Positions 1-7,123 of a stretch of DNA of 64,000 nucleotides are shown in pieces; position 1 is the first letter of the stretch; each line of letters opens with the position of its first letter. A model generated the notes under the pieces. It worked only from the letters and a program-made list of their open reading frames with translations, searched no databases and was not told the DNA's origin. The stretch is taken from contig JANQKF010000019.1 in assembly GCA_028281285.1 (NCBI GenBank), positions 124,001-188,000 of the forward strand, written 5' to 3'. Source of the stretch: Cyclobacteriaceae bacterium (GTDB taxonomy: Bacteria; Bacteroidota; Bacteroidia; Cytophagales; Cyclobacteriaceae). A program made the translations under genes and the position numbers.

Positions 1-184
1 CGGCAATATCCCAAATGATCAATGTCACTTCAATACCATCCATCGTCATCTCTTTCTTATCGATCTTAACGCCAATGGTGGTCAAATACTCCTCTGAAAA
101 CTTTTGATGAACGAATTGTCGAATCAGTGATGTTTTGCCAACCCCGAAATGCCCTACAAGGATGACTTTTTTACTGATCGACAT
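1..184 (-). CDS. Ras-like small GTPase (partial, C-terminus outside window)
   Basis: Read directly from the complement, the first 61 residues show a complete Ras-superfamily start. The P-loop GHFGVGKTS is at residues 11-19, the switch I threonine is in the TTIG motif (residues 35-38), and a WDIA G3 segment lies at 58-61 just before the window edge. These are the G1-G3 boxes of the Rab/MglA/Rup type of prokaryotic small GTPase, which act as nucleotide-dependent switches. The ATG overlaps the end of the upstream roadblock-like gene by 14 bp, so the two are translationally coupled. The remaining G4/G5 motifs are outside the window, so the exact subfamily cannot be decided. Confidence 0.85.
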   Translation of the reverse strand, partial: MSISKKVILVGHFGVGKTSLIRQFVHQKFSEEYLTTIGVKIDKKEMTMDGIEVTLIIWDIA

Positions 185-1013
185 TTTCGAAGTCGTTAAA
201 ATACTCTTCGAGTTGTCCGGATAGTCTTTTTTGATCCAACTCTTCTTTCTCTCCTTTCCTGGCTTTTTTGAGCACCTTATCTGCAAAATCAATCATTGTG
301 GTATCCAATCGATCTTTGAATTCGGCACTCATACCTCCTGATGTTACCACAGCAATGTAAAATGACTTGAAGCTTTTAACGATGATTTTATAGTTATCAT
401 AATCAATCCCGTCCAGTTCCTGCTCACCTCCTTTAAAGGCATCTTCCACAAAGGCCTTGATCGCGGTCAACATGCCAGCAATCATATCCTGGTCAATGGT
501 TTGATTTTTAGAAAAGCTACCCATTAGCATCCCTGAGTCTTTTTCGATGATGAAAATCTCTTCCATTTTAGGATCGAGCAGCTTCGACATCATCAACTCT
601 TTCTGCGGGGTACCGCTAATCCACGCTTTGATTCTGATCTTCCAACCCTCCCAGGAAAATGCCAGCTCCATTTGCTGATCTACCTTTTCCGAAAGCTTCT
701 GGATCTCATTGGTAATGTACTTCTTGATCATCCGACCGATGATTGGGTACAATGCTTCCACTACCTCATCTTGAGAGTCTTTGATCTGCGTTTTAATGGT
801 CTCCGTGATCTGAGGGCCGAAAAGGGCAGGAAAATTCTCTTGCATTTTCTGTTCCTGATCCTCGATTATTGGATTTACACGCTCTTCTAACTGGTCTCGC
901 GTATTGAGTTGACCATCCAACTCATTCAATTTTTGAGCAAGTGCCTCCCGTTCTTCCCAATCTTGTTTGAGAAGTATTTCTCGCAGTTTCTCGAACCCCA
1001 GGCTTTTACTCAT
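171..1013 (-). CDS. Roadblock/longin-like partner of the small GTPase
   Basis: This is a 280-aa cytosolic protein without signal peptide. Residues 1-60 are charged and helical. A middle region contains FSWEGWKIRIKAW (about 119-131). Residues about 148-225 start with EIFIIEKDSGMLMG and have the alternating strand-helix pattern of a roadblock/longin-like domain. The C-terminus is Lys/Glu-rich. Related N-terminal regions occur in Bacteroidetes proteins annotated as OmpA-family, but no OmpA domain is present here. Roadblock proteins such as MglB are the usual partners or GTPase-activating proteins of prokaryotic Ras-like GTPases. The overlap with the GTPase gene supports that role here. The domain assignment is by pattern, not by alignment. 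Confidence 0.6.
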   Translation of the reverse strand: MSKSLGFEKLREILLKQDWEEREALAQKLNELDGQLNTRDQLEERVNPIIEDQEQKMQENFPALFGPQITETIKTQIKDSQDEVVEALYPIIGRMIKKYITNEIQKLSEKVDQQMELAFSWEGWKIRIKAWISGTPQKELMMSKLLDPKMEEIFIIEKDSGMLMGSFSKNQTIDQDMIAGMLTAIKAFVEDAFKGGEQELDGIDYDNYKIIVKSFKSFYIAVVTSGGMSAEFKDRLDTTMIDFADKVLKKARKGEKEELDQKRLSGQLEEYFNDFENVDQ

Positions 1014-1021
1014 GCATAAAT

Positions 1022-1420
1022 TTATTCTGCGATTTGTTTACCGATTTCCTGAAGCATTGTGCCCAATAGTTTGCGATTGACCTTACGTTCATCGAGGTCA
1101 GCCGCGGCATCATCCATATCGGATCTTAGCTGGGTAACCTTTTTATTCATGTCACTTCGCAAGTCATTGATCTCATTGTTTAACGACTCTTTTGTCTGAT
1201 TGATCAATTTGTTCAGTGCATCACGAGTATCGTTGAGTTCATTCTCAATCTCTGTTCGCGTTTTTTTGATCAACGCCTTGATCTCGTTAAACTCTGAATC
1301 ATATTGCTGCATATTCTCTCCGAATATGAGCTGCTTTACAGCTTCAATCTTTGGATCTCCACTCATTCCAGCATCAGCTGCTTCTGCCTCTGGAGCTGGT
1401 TTTTCCTTTTGCTTGGCCAT
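1022..1420 (-). CDS. Coiled-coil protein of the GTPase operon
   Basis: This is a 132-aa, highly charged protein. Residues 1-20 are Ala/Glu/Pro-rich and probably disordered. The segment IEAVKQLIFGENMQQYDSEF (about 25-44) is followed by roughly 70 residues of heptad-like repeats rich in Glu, Lys, Asn and Asp, for example TRDALNKLINQTKESLNNEI. It has no signal peptide or membrane segment. It sits 8 bp upstream of the roadblock-like gene and 4 bp after the peptidoglycan-binding-like gene, so it belongs to the same transcript. It is probably a scaffold or adaptor between the cytosolic GTPase module and the membrane protein. That role is inference only. Confidence 0.6.
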   Translation of the reverse strand: MAKQKEKPAPEAEAADAGMSGDPKIEAVKQLIFGENMQQYDSEFNEIKALIKKTRTEIENELNDTRDALNKLINQTKESLNNEINDLRSDMNKKVTQLRSDMDDAAADLDERKVNRKLLGTMLQEIGKQIAE

Positions 1421-1424
1421 TTTA

Positions 1425-2057
1425 TTATTGTTTCAGTAGTGCTTTTAACGTATTTAAATCCATTTGTCCCGAAGGATAAAGGTTGTTGTTTCTTTGAAAT
1501 TCCCGAACCCGGTTCACGGTAATTTGATTGTACAATCCGTCTTCAGGAATGCTGTCTCCTGATTGGTTGAGCATTTTTTGAAGCTCCCAGACCGGGGCTC
1601 CCGTGCTTCCTCTCCGTAAATCTGCCAGGTACATTTTTGATTCCAGCTCCAGGTCATCCGGAGTCAGGCCATGTTCCATGATCATCTTGATTTGAGTATC
1701 ATTGTAGCCTTGATCCTTATATCTTTTGGAATCCTCCAATTTATCTTGAAGCCATTGGGCAGTCGCTATTAAAGAATTATAATACTCTGCAGCAGCTTTG
1801 TTCTTCTCATCACCGACTTTCGGTGTTCTTACATCGATGAGCTTATCGCGCCACATCGCTCTGGCAAAGGTGCCCACTTCCAATGCTGCTTGATAATAGT
1901 CTTTGACTACTGTGCGATCGTAGAACTCTTTGTCGATGTTCTCACTTATAGGGAAATCGTAGTCAGACGGAGGATTGAATCTTCTGTCTTTTAAAAATTG
2001 AACCGTGATATAGGCTATGATGCCAATGATTATCACAATGGAGAGGAGGCGTTTCAT
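1425..2057 (-). CDS. Membrane-anchored protein with peptidoglycan-binding-like domain
   Basis: This is a 210-aa protein. Residues 3-23 form one hydrophobic segment (LLSIVIIIGIIAYITVQFL), a signal anchor with no obvious cleavage site. The middle is a helical region of unknown function. The last about 65 residues (LRRGSTGAPVWELQKMLNQ onward) match the pattern of the PG_binding_1 fold: a G-x-x-G-xx-V-xx-LQ-xx-L start, then a DGLYNQITVNRVREFQ helix. This would place the C-terminus in the periplasm at the cell wall. It is the first gene of the operon with the coiled-coil, roadblock and GTPase genes, so it may link the switch to the envelope. Confidence 0.65.
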   Translation of the reverse strand: MKRLLSIVIIIGIIAYITVQFLKDRRFNPPSDYDFPISENIDKEFYDRTVVKDYYQAALEVGTFARAMWRDKLIDVRTPKVGDEKNKAAAEYYNSLIATAQWLQDKLEDSKRYKDQGYNDTQIKMIMEHGLTPDDLELESKMYLADLRRGSTGAPVWELQKMLNQSGDSIPEDGLYNQITVNRVREFQRNNNLYPSGQMDLNTLKALLKQ

Positions 2058-2151
2058 AGTCAGTGTTAGGGTTGAAAATTGAATTCGTTATAAAATTAAA
2101 AGAAAATCTGACTCGCAATCAGAAAAGTGGTATTGAGAGACGTAAATCAGT

Positions 2152-2180
2152 AAAAAAGGCCTGAACTATGTTCAAGCCTT
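2152..2180 (-). terminator. Rho-independent terminator of the BlaI/M56 operon
   Basis: On the minus strand, a hairpin with AAGGC...GCCTT and GAAC...GTTC arms (one internal mismatch, TAT-type loop) is followed by a run of six T (positions 2157-2152). It lies 27 bp after the stop of the M56 gene, so it should end that transcript before the GTPase operon. Confidence 0.6.
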
Positions 2181-2206
2181 CAAAACCTGTTATTAATCAA
2201 CCACAA

Positions 2207-5182
2207 CTACTTGTTATAATAATAGGTGATTTCCTTACTAAGTGGATAACCCAAAGTTTTTTCGTAAAGCTTCAGATATTTTTTCAAGATCCGCTTAGGC
2301 TGTTCTTCATAGTTGACCAAAAGCTTTGTTGTTTCCAGAAAAATAGTGTTCTCGGCTCCTACGTCAATCAGTTTGTCCTTTTTAAGGGTGCTCTCCAACG
2401 CCTTATCAAACTCGATGATTTCAGACTGATAGGGTGGGAGAGTGAACGGGTTTTGATTTTCCTTCAAACTTCGGGGATCCATAACATTTGAGTATTCAAT
2501 AACCTGACTTGTGCTTGTTTCCACCACAATAGCACCGGCACTGTCACCAAGATGATTGCCATATAATGGTATTGCTGAGGCTCTGTTCATGACCATCACA
2601 TCGCGGACATCCATCTTTTTAAGATCATTGAGGGTAAGATCTTTTCTGATATAGCTATTGACAACAATCAGATAACTATCGGTTTCCTTGCTAAGGCGGT
2701 CAATTGCTGCTTTGGCATCCTCGGATTTCTTTTTTGCCTCGAGGTGATATTTAACGTTTTCTTTAATTTCTGAGGAGTAGTTGTCGGGGTTGCTTTCAAT
2801 TTTTCTATTGAACTGCTCAAGCCTTGCGTGGTAATCATTCACTGAGGTGTTCTTTCCATCAATTAACGGAAGGAACAGAAAATCAGCATCTCCAATGTAG
2901 TTTCTGTCATACAACTCCCACACCAGTTCACGACCCACGATGATAAAAGAAGTGTAGCGTGTTCCATACTCCTTAAATAGATCAGCTCGTGTGAGGTCGG
3001 GTCGCTTCTCACCGTCTATTGAAATTACAGCATTATTGAACAATCTGGTTCTTTCCGGGCCCGGTTCAAGGCTTTCGTGAAGATCCATCGCCCTTCTAAT
3101 TTCGGCTTGCCCGACACTCGAGTTGGCATATTCTTTTGTCATGACCCTCGTCAAGGTTGGGTTTGGATTTAACGACCTTTCAAGAATGGCCTCGGCCAAC
3201 TTGCCTCGAAATTTTTCAACCCTGCTCAAGTTAGTAATGCCAATCTGATCAATGAGGGATGACTTTGACAGTTGTACTTCTTCACCGTCCAGAAGTATTA
3301 CATCACTAGGATAAATGTTGATGTAAGTCCTATAAAATCTATAAAACTCATGATCCAAGTGCTCTTGTGTTACATCGTATTCCGTCAAGAAGTAGTCTCG
3401 ACTGAAAAATTTGGTGGTCATTGGAACGCTTAGGCCTTGTTCGTTCCATCGTTTTTCAACTTCAATCCGGTTAAACTCCAATCTTTCCTTATTCTTTACA
3501 GCAAGGTCGATTCTTCTCTGGTAAGTTATCTTAGTGTTTAGCATCCTGTGCATCAGTTCCTGGTGATCATCGCTCAGATCTAAATTGAGCCTTAGGAAGG
3601 ATTCCAGGCTTTGAAGTTCCTTCATGGCTACTTCCATTCTGCTCAAATCAGCCCGATTATCCGCAGCAGAAAATTGATCCTGAATTTGCTCGAAATGTTC
3701 TTTCAATTTCAGTAGAGACTCCGCTTTTTGAGTTGCGTTACCCACTTCATTCAGCAATTTTATACTATCCCCAAGGGCGTGAACTTGCTGTTGGAGTTTT
3801 AAGAAGTTCTCAACCATTTCATCGATTTCTGCATTAATTTCAATGGTATCATTGCCCAACAATTGCACGACATTCTGAATAATTTCTTGAACCTCTGATT
3901 GTCTTCCATCGAAGTAATCGGATGTCTTCAGGCGAAGCTTGGTCTGCTTGTAAGTTCGAGCAGCCTTTTGGTATTCTTCAGAATCCCGATTTTTGACTGG
4001 AATGGTATCCGGCTGGACAATTATTTGGTGCTGTTCATCCTCGGCATCATTGTATGCAGGCATTTGTTCAACTGGTTGCAGATTCCGGGGATTCAAATCC
4101 TGAATCTCGAGATGATCAATGTCCAGGAGCTTAAAATCCAATGGCTCGCTCATTCTGGTCTGCCAACTCATTAGTGCGAAAGCACTGAGAATCATGAACA
4201 TCGATATCAGTCCACTTAACCAGTTAGTTTTTGGCCGATCTTCGGCAATCCGTAAAACCCTTTCCAGAAGTTGATTCTTCTTTCGAGCAAAAGCCAGGAA
4301 TGGGATCAGACCAGGTAATCTCAATTCCTGTACAGACGTTAATGCCTTTATAAGTGTAAGCTTATTTCCGATATAGTCGATTGCCATTTGATCGCAATGG
4401 TACTCTCTTTCTTGTTCTGCCTGACGATACAGCCACCAGTAAGCCGGATGAAAAAAGTAAACCACCTGCATAGCACTCAATAGAAGATTCATCAAGTAGT
4501 CGAGCCTTTTGATATGAGCAATTTCATGGGCTATTATTGCTTCGACCTGTTCAGTAGGTAATCCTTGAATTAGTCCTATCGGAAAAACAATAATAGGTTT
4601 CAAAAAGCCAATAACGATCGGGGAAGAAATCCGGGAAGATTCCTTAAGCATTACCTTGACCTTCAAACCAAAATCTTCAGAAATCTTTGTCAGCCGGGAA
4701 GACCAATTTTCGGCCTCAATACTTATGGAATACTTTCTGATATACCGCACATAGCCAAGTCCACCGATCAAGCGTACACCAAAGACGATCACTCCAATCA
4801 GCCAGAAATAGGCAACTAAGTTGGCATTAGATTCCATCCAACTCAGCGCACTTTCCCACCAACCTGGTGAAGAACCTGAGGAAGTTGATCCTACTGAGAA
4901 AGATTGAGCAATAGCAAAGTCTGCATGCTGAGGATTCAAGGTCTGACCTGAAGAGACTTCATTGATCAGTGAAGGCTCAAAATGATTTTGAAAAGAAATT
5001 ACTGAGCAAATCGGGAATAGAAGCATTACTACTACCAATACCCGATACTTTAATTTAGCCGATGTCCTTTTGAATAGAGAGATAAAGAGAAACCCAATCA
5101 ACAATAGAATTGCCCCTTGCCATAAGGCATCCATTACCGTCATACCGAGGGCTTTGACTAGCTCAGGTGACAGCAAGCTCAT
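2207..5182 (-). CDS. BlaR1/MecR1-like M56 membrane metallopeptidase sensor
   Basis: This is a 991-aa protein, much longer than classical BlaR1 (about 600 aa). Membrane segments are at about 18-37, 46-62, 121-140 and 325-345. The gluzincin motif HEIAH is at 219-223, with a downstream glutamate in the EQEREYHCDQ stretch (about residue 258) as likely third zinc ligand. The large C-terminal part (about 350-991) is extracytoplasmic, helical and charged, and has no recognisable penicillin-binding domain. Near the C-terminus, residues such as GDSAGAIVVETS resemble the plug fold of TonB-dependent receptors. In this family the peptidase is activated by a signal and leads to cleavage of the BlaI repressor. 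The blaI-like gene overlaps its start by 4 bp (ATGA). The signal sensed is unknown. Confidence 0.85.
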   Translation of the reverse strand: MSLLSPELVKALGMTVMDALWQGAILLLIGFLFISLFKRTSAKLKYRVLVVVMLLFPICSVISFQNHFEPSLINEVSSGQTLNPQHADFAIAQSFSVGSTSSGSSPGWWESALSWMESNANLVAYFWLIGVIVFGVRLIGGLGYVRYIRKYSISIEAENWSSRLTKISEDFGLKVKVMLKESSRISSPIVIGFLKPIIVFPIGLIQGLPTEQVEAIIAHEIAHIKRLDYLMNLLLSAMQVVYFFHPAYWWLYRQAEQEREYHCDQMAIDYIGNKLTLIKALTSVQELRLPGLIPFLAFARKKNQLLERVLRIAEDRPKTNWLSGLISMFMILSAFALMSWQTRMSEPLDFKLLDIDHLEIQDLNPRNLQPVEQMPAYNDAEDEQHQIIVQPDTIPVKNRDSEEYQKAARTYKQTKLRLKTSDYFDGRQSEVQEIIQNVVQLLGNDTIEINAEIDEMVENFLKLQQQVHALGDSIKLLNEVGNATQKAESLLKLKEHFEQIQDQFSAADNRADLSRMEVAMKELQSLESFLRLNLDLSDDHQELMHRMLNTKITYQRRIDLAVKNKERLEFNRIEVEKRWNEQGLSVPMTTKFFSRDYFLTEYDVTQEHLDHEFYRFYRTYINIYPSDVILLDGEEVQLSKSSLIDQIGITNLSRVEKFRGKLAEAILERSLNPNPTLTRVMTKEYANSSVGQAEIRRAMDLHESLEPGPERTRLFNNAVISIDGEKRPDLTRADLFKEYGTRYTSFIIVGRELVWELYDRNYIGDADFLFLPLIDGKNTSVNDYHARLEQFNRKIESNPDNYSSEIKENVKYHLEAKKKSEDAKAAIDRLSKETDSYLIVVNSYIRKDLTLNDLKKMDVRDVMVMNRASAIPLYGNHLGDSAGAIVVETSTSQVIEYSNVMDPRSLKENQNPFTLPPYQSEIIEFDKALESTLKKDKLIDVGAENTIFLETTKLLVNYEEQPKRILKKYLKLYEKTLGYPLSKEITYYYNK

Positions 5183-5556
5183 GATTCACCTCCTTCCAGT
5201 CTTTTTATTAACTCCTTAATACGCTGTAATTCTTCTTTTGAGGCATTACCTCTTCCCAGGGCCTGCATGACAAGTTGAGATGCGGAGCCACTAAAAGCAG
5301 TCTCCATCAGTCTGTCCACTAATGCATTCTTTATATCTCCTTCTTGAACAGCCGCAGAATAGACATGAGTTCTTGAAGACTCGTCCCTGGAAACAAAACC
5401 TTTCTGGGCCATAATCTGCATAATTTTCAAGGTTGTTGTATATCCAACTTCTCTGGATTCATTCAGCAGATCATTTACTTCCCTCACGGTACTGGGGCCC
5501 TTGGTCCAAAGTACCTTTAACACTTCCAGTTCAGACTCTGTAGGCTTATTGCTCAT
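5179..5556 (-). CDS. BlaI/MecI/CopY family transcriptional repressor
   Basis: This 125-aa protein has the usual length of the family. Residues 5-75 form the winged helix typical of BlaI (PTESELEVLKVLWTKGPSTV, then VGYTTTLKIMQIMAQKGFV as recognition-helix region). The C-terminal helices (about 80-120) provide dimerisation and the site that M56 partners cleave. Its stop overlaps the start of the M56 gene by 4 bp, the standard blaI-blaR1 arrangement. It probably represses its own operon through the three dyads at 5998-6070. The derepressing signal is not evident, and nothing nearby encodes a beta-lactamase. Confidence 0.92.
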   Translation of the reverse strand: MSNKPTESELEVLKVLWTKGPSTVREVNDLLNESREVGYTTTLKIMQIMAQKGFVSRDESSRTHVYSAAVQEGDIKNALVDRLMETAFSGSASQLVMQALGRGNASKEELQRIKELIKRLEGGES

Positions 5557-5560
5557 GGTG

Positions 5561-5995
5561 TTACCGTTTTATATAACAAATTAATGCTCCCATGCCCAGC
5601 CCCCGTTTGAGATACCTCGGATTCTCCGGATCTAAGTCGATTTCGACCACCAATATTTCCTCTGGACCGGGTTCCGGAAATAGGAGGGAGCCCTCTTTTA
5701 GCAACTGAACTTTCAACCGGTTTTTCGTAGATTCTTCCGTTTTATAAACCGTTTCCTGGATATCACCAAAATCCTTGATGAGTGTCATATAAAAATTGAC
5801 ATGATCATCAAAGTTCTTCATTGAACTCAACAAATCGGGAGAGTAGTATTCTTTGATGAAAGACTTCACGGCCTGCTCAGTTCCGGCATTATGCATTTTT
5901 CTCCACGCGTCAAGAATACGCCTGGTATTTTCATTCTCAGCAAAAGACCAATTTACCAAGATCATTAAAACAGATAGTATGAGTACTTTTTTCAT
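5561..5995 (-). CDS. Small exported protein, first gene of the BlaI operon
   Basis: The start is taken at the ATG at 5995, because this gives a clean signal peptide (MKKVLILSVLMILVNWSFA). An upstream in-frame ATG at 6019 would add an improbable charged leader and overlap the operator. The mature part is about 125 aa, starts with a helical region (NENTRRILDAWRKMHNAG) and ends in a strand-rich part with PEEILVVEIDLDPENPRYLK. The fold resembles small periplasmic proteins of unknown function, and I do not recognise the family. Four base pairs separate it from the blaI-like gene, so it is probably co-repressed and may be an effector or cofactor of the M56 sensor. Confidence 0.7.
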   Translation of the reverse strand: MKKVLILSVLMILVNWSFAENENTRRILDAWRKMHNAGTEQAVKSFIKEYYSPDLLSSMKNFDDHVNFYMTLIKDFGDIQETVYKTEESTKNRLKVQLLKEGSLLFPEPGPEEILVVEIDLDPENPRYLKRGLGMGALICYIKR

Positions 5996-5997
5996 TC

Positions 5998-6070
5998 TAC
6001 GATTAGTTTCGTACTTCAATAGTATACGAAGGATTTCGTAATTGCAAATTTATTTACGAATCTTTTCGTA
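5998..6070. promoter_or_regulatory. Three dyad operators, probable BlaI-type binding sites
   Basis: Three 16-bp dyads of the form TACGAA-N4-TTCGTA lie in a row. TACGATTAGTTTCGTA at 5998-6013 has one arm base changed. TACGAAGGATTTCGTA at 6025-6040 and TACGAATCTTTTCGTA at 6055-6070 have perfect arms. Their spacings are 27 and 30 bp, close to three helical turns. The middle and right sites bracket the minus-strand -7 box at 6045-6052, and the left site sits directly upstream of the ATG at 5995. That is the layout expected of a repressor. Assignment to the BlaI-like protein is inferred from position; classical BlaI sites have a different TACA/TGTA core. Confidence 0.7.
6045..6052 (-). promoter_or_regulatory. 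-7 box (TAAATTTG) of the BlaI/M56 operon
   Basis: The complement reads TAAATTTG, a perfect match to the Bacteroidetes TAnnTTTG element. It lies about 50 nt upstream of the ATG at 5995 and between two of the dyad operators. No good -33 TTTG element is visible. Confidence 0.5.
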
Positions 6071-6106
6071 GAATGTTTAGTTTGGGATTGATTACCTTTA
6101 AAAAAC

Positions 6107-7054
6107 ATGAAATTCGGAAGAAAAAGTAAAGGCAATAAGGAAAGCCGCGAACTGGGTTTTGGTACCAAGTCATATGGCCCTAATACGAGATTAATCGCTC
6201 GAGATGGTGGCTTTAATGTTAATAAAACCGGGCTCAAGTTTTGGCAGTCGCTGGATACTTATCATGAGCTGATTTCGATGAAATGGGGTTCTTTTATTCT
6301 TTTGGTGTCCAGCGTGTTCTTCTTTGCCAATTTAATCTTCGCACTGCTATATTTCTTCGCAGGATCGGGCAGTATTGCAGGTGCACATGGCTCATCAGTG
6401 CTCGATCGATTTCTGGATTCCTTCTATTTCAGCACTCAGACAATTACAACTGTAGGCTTCGGGCAACTCAGCCCAAATTCCAATTTCGTAAGCGTACTTG
6501 CTGCGATTGAGTCATTTATGGGCCTATTAGGCTTTGCACTTGCCACCGGATTGATGTTTGCCCGATTCTCCAGACCTAGAAAAAGACTTGTATATAGTGA
6601 AAATGCTATAGTAGCCCCTTATCGTGATATCAACGGGCTCATGTTCAGGTTTGCAAATAGTGGGAAAAATCATCTCATCGAAACGGAAGTAGATGTCTTT
6701 CTTTCTTATTGGAACCTTGAGGAGGACAGGCGGTTTTTTGAACGACTCAAATTAGAGCGATCGAAAATTAATTTTTTCACTACAAGCTGGACCGTTGTTC
6801 ACCCGATTGATAATGACAGTCCTCTGCAAGGCATGACCCCGGAAGAATGCGCAAACCATCACATGGAAGTCATTATCATGTTCAAAGCCTTTGATGATAC
6901 GTATGCTCGAACGGTATATGACCGAAACAGCTACATTCATTCCGAGATTAAATGGGGCCAGAAGTTTGTACCGATTTTCACCGAAAAAGGAGATGGTCAA
7001 ATTCACATCGACCTTGAGAAAATAGGCCAATATGAGTCTGCTGCTCTGAATTAA
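6107..7054 (+). CDS. Inward-rectifier potassium channel (KirBac type)
   Basis: This 315-aa protein has the two-TM Kir layout. A cytosolic N-terminus includes an amphipathic slide-helix region (about 45-60). TM1 is at about 61-85, then a pore helix, then the selectivity filter TVGFG at 115-119, and TM2 at about 126-152. Residues 155-310 form the immunoglobulin-like cytosolic domain that controls gating in KirBac channels (MFRFANSGKNHLIETEVDVF is its typical first strand pair). It should conduct K+ across the inner membrane. The gene starts 37 bp after the last dyad operator, divergent from the BlaI operon, so the same repressor may control it. A near-consensus TTAGTTTG at 6077-6084 could be its -7 box. 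The F in the filter instead of Y is tolerated in K+ channels. Confidence 0.93.
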   Translation: MKFGRKSKGNKESRELGFGTKSYGPNTRLIARDGGFNVNKTGLKFWQSLDTYHELISMKWGSFILLVSSVFFFANLIFALLYFFAGSGSIAGAHGSSVLDRFLDSFYFSTQTITTVGFGQLSPNSNFVSVLAAIESFMGLLGFALATGLMFARFSRPRKRLVYSENAIVAPYRDINGLMFRFANSGKNHLIETEVDVFLSYWNLEEDRRFFERLKLERSKINFFTTSWTVVHPIDNDSPLQGMTPEECANHHMEVIIMFKAFDDTYARTVYDRNSYIHSEIKWGQKFVPIFTEKGDGQIHIDLEKIGQYESAALN

Positions 7055-7123
7055 CCTACCATCCTTTTTTAATTGCACTTATTGGATTTAGGTAGGCAAT
7101 AGATTGTCTATTTCCTATATTCC

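Noticed and set aside
2168-2491. 107-aa frame on the plus strand opposite the M56 gene end
   Set aside because: It is the antisense shadow of a long well-supported gene and has no start context or domain.
7098-7112. AATAGA-TTG-TCTATT hyphenated palindrome upstream of the S9 peptidase
   Set aside because: Six-base arms with a 3-nt gap are expected by chance in AT-rich sequence. There is no second copy or nearby regulator to support it.
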